From: Azorinus chamasolen
Taxonomy: Eukaryota > Mollusca > Bivalvia > Cardiida > Solecurtidae
Assembly: GCA_963576725.1 (NCBI GenBank)
Contig: OY755242.1
Span: 21,387,315-21,451,314, forward strand
Length of the DNA: 64,000 bases
Direction: 5' to 3'
Shown: positions 23,901 through 32,900 of the stretch, piece after piece
How positions within the stretch are numbered: position 1 is the stretch's first letter
Layout of the letters: each line of letters starts with the position of its first letter
Notes under the pieces: model-generated
Told to the model about the DNA's origin: nothing
Databases searched by the model: none
Seen by the model: only the letters and a program-made list of their open reading frames with translations
Program-made: the position numbers and the translations under genes

Positions 23901-26900
23901 CTATTTCCAAGAATAACCGCTTTATTTCTACACCACTCTATTTCAAAGAATAACCCCTTTATTTCTAGTAGAAAAGGAGTTATTCTTGGAAATAGAGTGG
24001 TGTAGAAAATAAAGCGGTTATTCTTGGAAATAGAGTTTAGTGGAGAAATAAAGGGGTTATTCTTGGAAATAGAGTGGTGTAGAAATTCTAAACCACCCTA
24101 TTTCCAAGAATAACCCCTTTATTTCTCCACTAAACTATATTTCCAAGAATAACCAACTTTAATTCTCCACCAAACCCGGTTTTATGACCACTTTTTAGAA
24201 TCACCTCACAGAGACAATTCTAATGTCTTTAAGAGTGGTCACAACATAGGGTTTGGAGGAGAAATGATAATTTTGATATTTAACCATTTACTCCATAGAC
24301 AAAAGACATACTTTTTAATGCCTTTACAGTATAGTAGACCCAGATGAGATGGTTTCTCAAGGAGCCATTTTGTCTAGGCCTGCTCTGTTTGTCAACAGAA
24401 TCTGGGTCCATGCTCATAAAACTTTTAGTTGAGTCTGAGTTCGTTCTCAAGTTTTTGATTGGTCAGATTTGAGCCTTTGGCTCAAATCTGACCAATCAAA
24501 AGCTTGAGAACTCAAATCTGACCAATCAAAAGCTTGAGAACGAACTCAGACTCAACTAAAAAGTTTTATAAGCATGGACCCAGGTCGATCTGATTCTACA
24601 GTTTCTCCAATGGCCAAATAGTCCCTTGTTCATATGCCAGTGGCCAGTTTAAACAATTAAGCTTATTAACCCTTTACTCCATAAATACTCCTTTTAACAC
24701 TTTTGTAAACAGAGTATACCCAGATCAGACGACTCCTGTAGGAGCCGTCTGATCTGGGTCTGCTCTGTTTGCTTATGATATAATACAGATATAATTCTAT
24801 GTAGTTTCTGTCATGGCTAAAAATTCCTGTGTCTATATGCTATTATATAACAATCTAATTAATATTCATGATGTAATTATTTTTAACATGAATATTCACA
24901 GAGTAAAGGGTTAATATTCATGCATACATAATTTTTTAAAATACGCCCCTTTTCTACAGCTCTAACATACATTATACACATGTATAGATTAACTCATTCT
25001 CTCCTAGGCTATTTTTAGACCCAACCTCTCTGAATGTATCTACCGAAAAGGAGCATTAACTAGAGGAAAGGAAATATTTAGAATTTTGTAGTTTGAAACC
25101 ATTGTGATAAATAGAGCATTTGAATGTATCTAGGAAAAATTTAGAATTTTGTAGTTTGAAACCATTGTGATAAATAGAGCATTTGCTCCTATAGGAGCAA
25201 ATGCTCTATTTATCACAATGGTTTCATAAAGTGACTTCTATAGATGCGCAAAAATACGTCACTAGGAGATAATGTGTTAAGGACGAACGCTTTTACTGGC
25301 TCTGGCAGAACATTACCCTATACATGTACTTGAATTTTGATAATGCCGTAATGAACAAAAGAATAATTTACCATGGCAGAAACTGTAGAACGATTAGCAA
25401 ACAGTACAGATCATGATCAGATGGTTCATACAGGAGCTCTCTCATCTGGGGCTGAAAAGGCATTTACAGTAGAACCTGTTTTAACCCTTTCCCTCATATA
25501 AACGTGTTTTCACGCATTTGCAAACAGAGTAGACCCAGATCAGACGGCTCCTAGAGGAGCCGTCTGATCAGGGTCTGCTCTGTTTGCTAATAGAATTTTG
25601 ATAGATCTGTTTCTTTGCTTTCTAAAATGGCTATAATGTTACACCTTCCATATTTCTTAATAATGATTTTATTAATGAATATTCAGTAGGTATTGAAATT
25701 TGGCCTAAATACAGAACAGGGAAAGGGTTAAGTAACCTTATATTGACTGGACACAGGAATCTTAAAAAGCAGGTGGTTGCTTAATACATGTACATGGCAA
25801 AAGTAATGCAGAAAGCTCCTATAGCAGCTTTCTGCATTACTATTGACCTGCATTAGGCTACAACCTGCATTACAGACCCATAATTATACCTCATTTTGAT
25901 GGTCATTTAAGGCAGGTTCTACTGTATTTGAGGGAAATGGTTAACAAGAAGACAGGGTACTATAGAGAAATGTTTTCCTAGATTTTCTAAATGCTACTCT
26001 TTATATATGACACTGCCTGTCTTATCTAGAGTTGTAAAATAAACTGACACCGCATATTTACCTTATACTTAAAAGCCTCGTCCTCAAACTTCTCACCATA
26101 AATACTCTCGCCTCCTGTACCATCTGCATTAGTAAAGTCTCCACCCTGTACCATAAAGTCTTTTATAACTGGAGAAGACAAATGGAATATACAGAACCTG
26201 CATATATATAGCAACCACATAATGAACAAGAGATGTTTGTAAAACATGTATACCCCCCCCCCCCAGACCCCCTGACCTTTGATCTAGTGACCTCAACTAT
26301 AGAAGTCATCTAGCGGTCATGACTAATCACCACAGCAACTTTGAATATCCTAAGCCAAACCACTGATCATTTATTGATCTGAAAACATTTCACATATTAA
26401 GGTCATGGTGACCTTGACCTTTGACCTAGTGACCTCAACAACTTTAGGGGTCATCAAGTGGTCACAACCAACTACCACAGCAAGTTTGAAGATCCCGAAC
26501 CAAACCATTGAGCAGTTATTAATTGGAAACCATTTCATCAGTTAAGGTCATGATGACCTTGATCTTTAACCTAGTGACCTCAAAATCAATAGGGGTCATC
26601 TAGTTGTCATGACCAACCACCACAGCAAGTTTGAAGATCCTAAGACAAACCCTTGAGCAGTTATTAAATCGCAAACCATTTCACCAGTTAAGGTCATGGT
26701 GACCTTGACCTTTGACCTAGTGACCTCAAAAATAATAGGGGTTATCTAATGGTCATGACCAACCACCACAGCAAGTTTGAAGATCCTAAGCCAAACCCTT
26801 GAGCAGTTATTGATCGCAAACCATTTCACCAGTTAAGGTCATGGTGACCTTGACCTTTGACCTATTGACCTAAAAAACAATAGGGCTCACCTAAGCAAAT

Positions 26901-29900
26901 TTGAAGATCCTAAGCCAAACAATTGAGCAGTTATTGATCAGAAACCATTTTACAAGTTAAGGTCATGGTGACCTTGACCTTTGACCTAGTGACCTCAAAT
27001 ACAATAGGGGCCATCCAGTTGTCATGACCAACTACCGCAGCAAGTTTGAAGATTCTAAGCCAAACCCTTGAGCAGTTATTGATCGGAAACCATTTCACCA
27101 GTTAAGAGCATGGTGACCTTGACCTTTGACCTAGTGACCTAAAAAGCAAAAGGGGTCATCTAGTGGTCATTACCAACCACCACAGCAAATTTGAAGATCC
27201 TAGGCCAAACCCTTGAGCAGTTATCGATCGCAAACCATTTCACCCTTTAAGGTCATGGTGACCTTGACCTTTGACCTATTGACCTAAATAACAATAGGAC
27301 TCATCTAGTTGTCATGACTAACCACCTAAGCAAATTTGAAGATCCTAAGCCAAACCCTTGAGCAGTTATTGATCAGAAACCATTTTACCAGTTAAGGTCA
27401 TGGTGACCTTGACCTTTGACCTAGTGACCTCAAAATCAATAGGGGTCATCCAGTGGTCATGACCAACTACCACAGCAAGTTTGAAGATTCTAAGCTAAAC
27501 CCTTAAGCAGTTATTGATCGGAAACCATTTAACCATTTAAGGTCATGGTGACCTTGACCTTTGACCTAGTGACCTCAAAATCAATAGGGGTCATCTAGTG
27601 GTCATGACCAACCACCACAGCAAGTTTGAAGATCCCAAGCCAAACCCTTGAGCAATTATTGATCGGAAACTATTTCACCATTTTAGGTCATGGTGACCTT
27701 GACCTTTGACCTAGTGACCTCAAAAACAATAGGGGTCATCTACTTGTCATGACCAACCACCACAGCAAGTTTGAAGATTCTAGGCCAAGTCGTTTATTAG
27801 TTATCGTTCGGAAACCATCGATCTACCGACCGACCGACAGACCGACCGACCGACCGACCGACATGTGCAAAGCAATATACCCCCATTTTTTCAAAAGGGG
27901 GGTATAATAAATATCATATAAACATGTTTTCACACATTTGCAAACAGAGTAGACCCAGATCTACTCTGTTTACTTATAGAATTTTAAAGATCTGTGTCTT
28001 TACTTTCTAAAATGGCTACAATATTCCACCTTCCATGTTTCATTTTAACTATTTATTCCATGAATATTCAGTAGGTATTAAAATTCGTAATATGTTCAAA
28101 ATGTTTTTAAACAGTGTTTGGATCCTGATGAGACATTACATTATGGATACAAACCAGTTTCACAGCTGGCATGATGAGACATTACATTATGGTAACCAGT
28201 TTCACTGCTAGCAAGATTAGACATTACATTATGGTAATCAGTTTCACTGCTAGCAAGATTAGACATTACATTATGGTAATCAGTTTCACTGCTAGCATGA
28301 AAAGAGTTAAGCATAAATAGACATTATTTTGACAATTCATTTCTTCAAGAAAAGGTCAGAAATTTTACTCGCCAAAACAAAAATTAACTCGCCATTGCGA
28401 GTGGAGTATTACAGCCCTGTAATGTAGACAGATATTTTAATGTAGTACAGACTCACTTCTATGGAATATAGAGCCTTTGTAATGAAGTGGTTTGCCAGAA
28501 TTCCCAACTCCCTTCTCTCCGGTACACAGGGCTCTAAAGTTCTCTGCTGTTTTCGGCACAGCATCCTTGTAGAGCTCAAATACAATTCTGCCAGCTGTAA
28601 AAACATAAAACAGTGAACCATTCTCATGCAAAGAATTTCTTGACTGGCCTCATAGACTATTTTTAGACCCAACCTCTTTGAATAAATCTGCCGAAAAGGA
28701 GCATTAACTAGAGAAAAGGAAACTTTTAGAATTTTGTAGTTTTGAAACCATTTAGAGCATTTGTTCCTATAGCAGCAAATGCTCTATTTATCACAATGGC
28801 TTCATAAAGTGACTTTTAACAGGCGTCAAAAGGTGTCAATATGAGGGAATGGGTTATTTTACAAACAGCTTGAATCAAGATGAAACATTGAGAAGTTTGG
28901 CAACTCATCATAATCCAAGCTGTCAATTGAGTGTCAGTCAGTTTCTCAAAGGTCTGAGCTAATTGAATGTCAATAAAAAGCTCAGTAGATCACAGATTGA
29001 GCAGACATTATTGCTTCAGCATGCGAAGGGTTAACCCGTAACACCATGAATATTCATGTAAGAAATAACGACATCATGAATATTAATTAAATTGATTTGT
29101 TATAATAACATATGGACACAATAATTTTTATTCATGGTAGACACTGTAGAATGGTATCTATATATTAAATCATAAGCAAACAGAGCAGACCATGATCAGA
29201 CGGCTCCTATATATAGGAGCCGTCTGATCTTGGTCTACTCTGTTTGCAAAGGCGTAGAAAGGCATATTTATGGAGGAAAGGGTTAATACAAGAAATACCG
29301 GTAAGTTTAATACATTATTTTGACAAATTAAGATATCAATTATTTCCCTATTGAACATTTATGTGTCAACAGGTCATTGAATTTTCGTGAATATTCATCA
29401 ATTTAAATTTTATGTGGTAAAATTATCAACAGGCAAAGTCTGAAGTAGTAAGGATCAGATCTTATATAATTTCCATAGGCAAGCAGATCAGTCCCTCATC
29501 AGATAGCTCATAGTCCAACAGAAGCTTCTGATACACAGGGTGTCCCAGAAAAAATGCAACCCAATTTCAATTCCCTATTTTTCTACATCTGTTCAACCGA
29601 TAGGAAAAATTTTATGTACCAGTTTTCAGGTAAGACAGTGGTTCATCTTTGTGTAAAATTACAGCTTAAATACCTTTATAGATTTTGAGATATTGCGTAT
29701 ATACTGAAGGCACCCTGTTTTCACTTTTCCCAGAAATTGGAATTTAGTCACACATTTACCCTGTTGATAATATATTGTTTAGCGGATAACCAACAGAACA
29801 TTTTTGTACCCAGAATAAAACTTACATGTGTGTTAATGTCATTTGTCATATCCCAGTACTAAATCTTCCACTTTTACGGTACCTTTAGTTGTTAACAAAT

Positions 29901-32900
29901 AATTCAGGCCAGTGCAATTTGTGCATGGATAGACAGATAAATATTTTATTTCATTTTATTGCATATGTTCAGAGATAACAAACAATTATCAGTGTTAAAC
30001 AATGAAAATACGGAGTCGTTTTGATAGGCAGGGCTCTCAAACACGATTATCTTTTGAACAGTATTACGGTACTTGTTGAAATAATAATCAATTAAACCAT
30101 AATTGATTAATTAATTTTCTTTAACAGTTGATAATGTTTTACTACGTCCTGTAATACTTTCAGTATTTCTGTGATACATATTGATTAGGACTTCAGTTAA
30201 TTAAAGGAGGTCACATTTGATGGACTTATTGAGATGTTATATTTTCGTTTAAATGTAATAATTTACAAGTGTATTACAGAACTTTACATTTGTTACAAGT
30301 TAATTTGTTTTAATAAACATTGGTGACACAGTTTGTGATGAATAATTGAGATAAAATGCGAAGTTCTTTTCAAATGTACTTATTATATCCATAACCCTAT
30401 TTCTGGGAAAATTGAAAACAGGGTGTCTTTAGTATTTTTACACACTATCTCAAAGTCTATAAGGGCATTTAAGCTGTAAATTTACACACATTTGCACCAC
30501 TGTTGTACCTACAAACTGGTACATAAAACTTTTCTATCGGATAAATAGTTTTAGAGTAATAAGGTAATGAAATTGAGTTGCATTTTTTCTGGGACACCCT
30601 GTAGGTCTACTCCATCTGCAAAGGCGTGAAAGAGCGTTTATATAAGGGAAGGGTTAAAGAGACATCATTTGCACAAACTATTATGAGTAAAATTATTAGA
30701 AAAGTCACTGAATGTAACAAATTTCCCCACATGATAACATCATTTTGATATTGAAGCAGCATAATCTTAGATAAAACCACTGGCAGTACTAGTACTATCC
30801 GCATTACCCTATCCATTGTACAAATGCTCTTCCATGTCTTTGCAAACACAGTAGACCTAGGTCCAATGGCTTAATGAAATCATAATTGGTCGGAATCAAG
30901 TTTCTGCCATACTAGCACCAAAACTTCATGTGTACATTTGCCAATATAAAAAAAAATATTCATGATGACATTATTTCTTATATATGAATATTCAACAGGA
31001 ACAGGAATAAACATACATGTACCCCAATTCAGTCTTGCCACTTATAATGGTAGTGATGATCAGTACCATGTGCAAAATTTCTGTACAACCGTTTTAAACC
31101 CTTTACTCTATGAATATTCATGTAAGAAATAACAACATCATGAACATTGATTAGATTAATTCATATGAAAATATCATGATGCGAATGTTTAAATGGTAAA
31201 AAGCTGCAGAATCAGATCTACATGTACAATGTATATTATTTCATAATTATATAGCAATAGGGCAGACCCTGATCAGATGCTCTTACAGGAACCATCTGAT
31301 CTGGGTCTACTCTGTTTGCAAAGCATTAATAGGCATATGTATGGAATACAGGAATTAACAAACTTTATATAACATGGTGAAACAGTTGTTATTCGACTGG
31401 GACTTGACTCCAAGGCTTTGGCTTACCATGCCAACACTCTACTGACAGAGCTATCAAGCCACACAGTCTGAAGCCTATCAACTGTTTCACCACAGTCTCT
31501 ACTCCGCTACACACACACACACTCTACACAAGAATTCGTCCCGAATTCTTACTCAAAGAACACACCATGAGTTTCTTATTATTACAAATTTTTCATATAA
31601 ATGACCCTGTGTGTTATTTACGTTGGGCGCCAAATGTCACATGGTGAAAAAGTTGTGACTCAACTGGAACTCGAACCCAAGGCTTTTGGCTTACCATGCC
31701 AACACTACCGACTGAGCTATCAAGCCACACAGTCTATACATACTGCCTATCAACTGTTTCACCACAATCTTTACCCGGCTACACAAGTTTTATCCACCAA
31801 CAAAATACTATACTGACACAAAAAAAGAAACTGTGAATTTGGGGTTTTCTTTCAGGCAATTCCTGAGCGTAGGGACATTAAAATTGAGTATTACAAAATC
31901 CAAATTGAATATCTTTTTTTTTTCATTCCTTTAATACATGCAATATCCACTGTGCCCTAGGCTCTTATGAATGTAGCAATGATTCTCAAATTGGTGTAAT
32001 GTCTGATGACATTATTTGGAAGAGCATTATATATTCATGGACAAAGGAAACTAAGTTCACGGATGATGTTTGTAACATCATTTTTTTCTTGCCATTAATC
32101 CAAGATTCCAAATGTGTTTAATTGGATTCATGTCTGGTAAATCTCCACGAGTGGTAGTCTCATCAACCAGCTGTTAGACAGCATGCTAATTTTGTGATGG
32201 TTGCCGTCTTACAGTCTCATGGTAATACGTCAAATTATGGGGTGGAAATCGTTCATTTTCTAATTTACAATATGGTCATATTGGACCTAATTTTAAATGT
32301 AAATCTGCACTTTTGTGACAATTACTTCATTCAAACAACAACTGATCTCAGATATGCTCATAAATCCACACTGCAACCCAAACTGTTGTTGTCATGCGAT
32401 GTGAGTGTATACACACAAGTGCAATATAGCAGTTACTATAAGCGCTACGAGGAAACGGATTAAGTGGATTAAAAATAATCACAAAATAACTCTCTTCTGA
32501 AGTTCTCTTGTCAGGTACATACATTTAATACATATTTATACTACTGCATGTCTTTATTTAAGAATTATGTCATATTTTGGAATAAAATCCAACCCAACAG
32601 GAATCATTAGGTGTGTCCTAACCTAAATCAGTCTTAATGCCTGTGTACTCTGCCGGGATATCGTTAAAACCGAAAGTAGCTCGATATCACCATTTAGAGT
32701 ACACAAATGTGAACTACGCGAGGGGTTGTTGCAGAATATATAGACAGAGATAGACATGTGTTTTGGTAGAAATTTCAACTTTGAGAAGTTCTGCATCTAA
32801 AGCAGAGCTATATATGTCTCATCGTGGTGTGCGGTGGTCTAGTGGTAACGCGCTTGACTATCAGTCCGGAGGTCTGGGGTTCAAATCCCGGTCCCTCCCG

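Noticed and set aside
26232..27906. CRISPR-like array of regularly spaced repeats
   Set aside because: The whole ~141 bp unit repeats with no unique spacers, and the context is a eukaryotic intron.
32828..32898. Functional tRNA-Asp gene
   Set aside because: The acceptor stem does not pair, the anticodon would be ATC rather than the usual GTC, and the sequence runs on into a SINE-like body.
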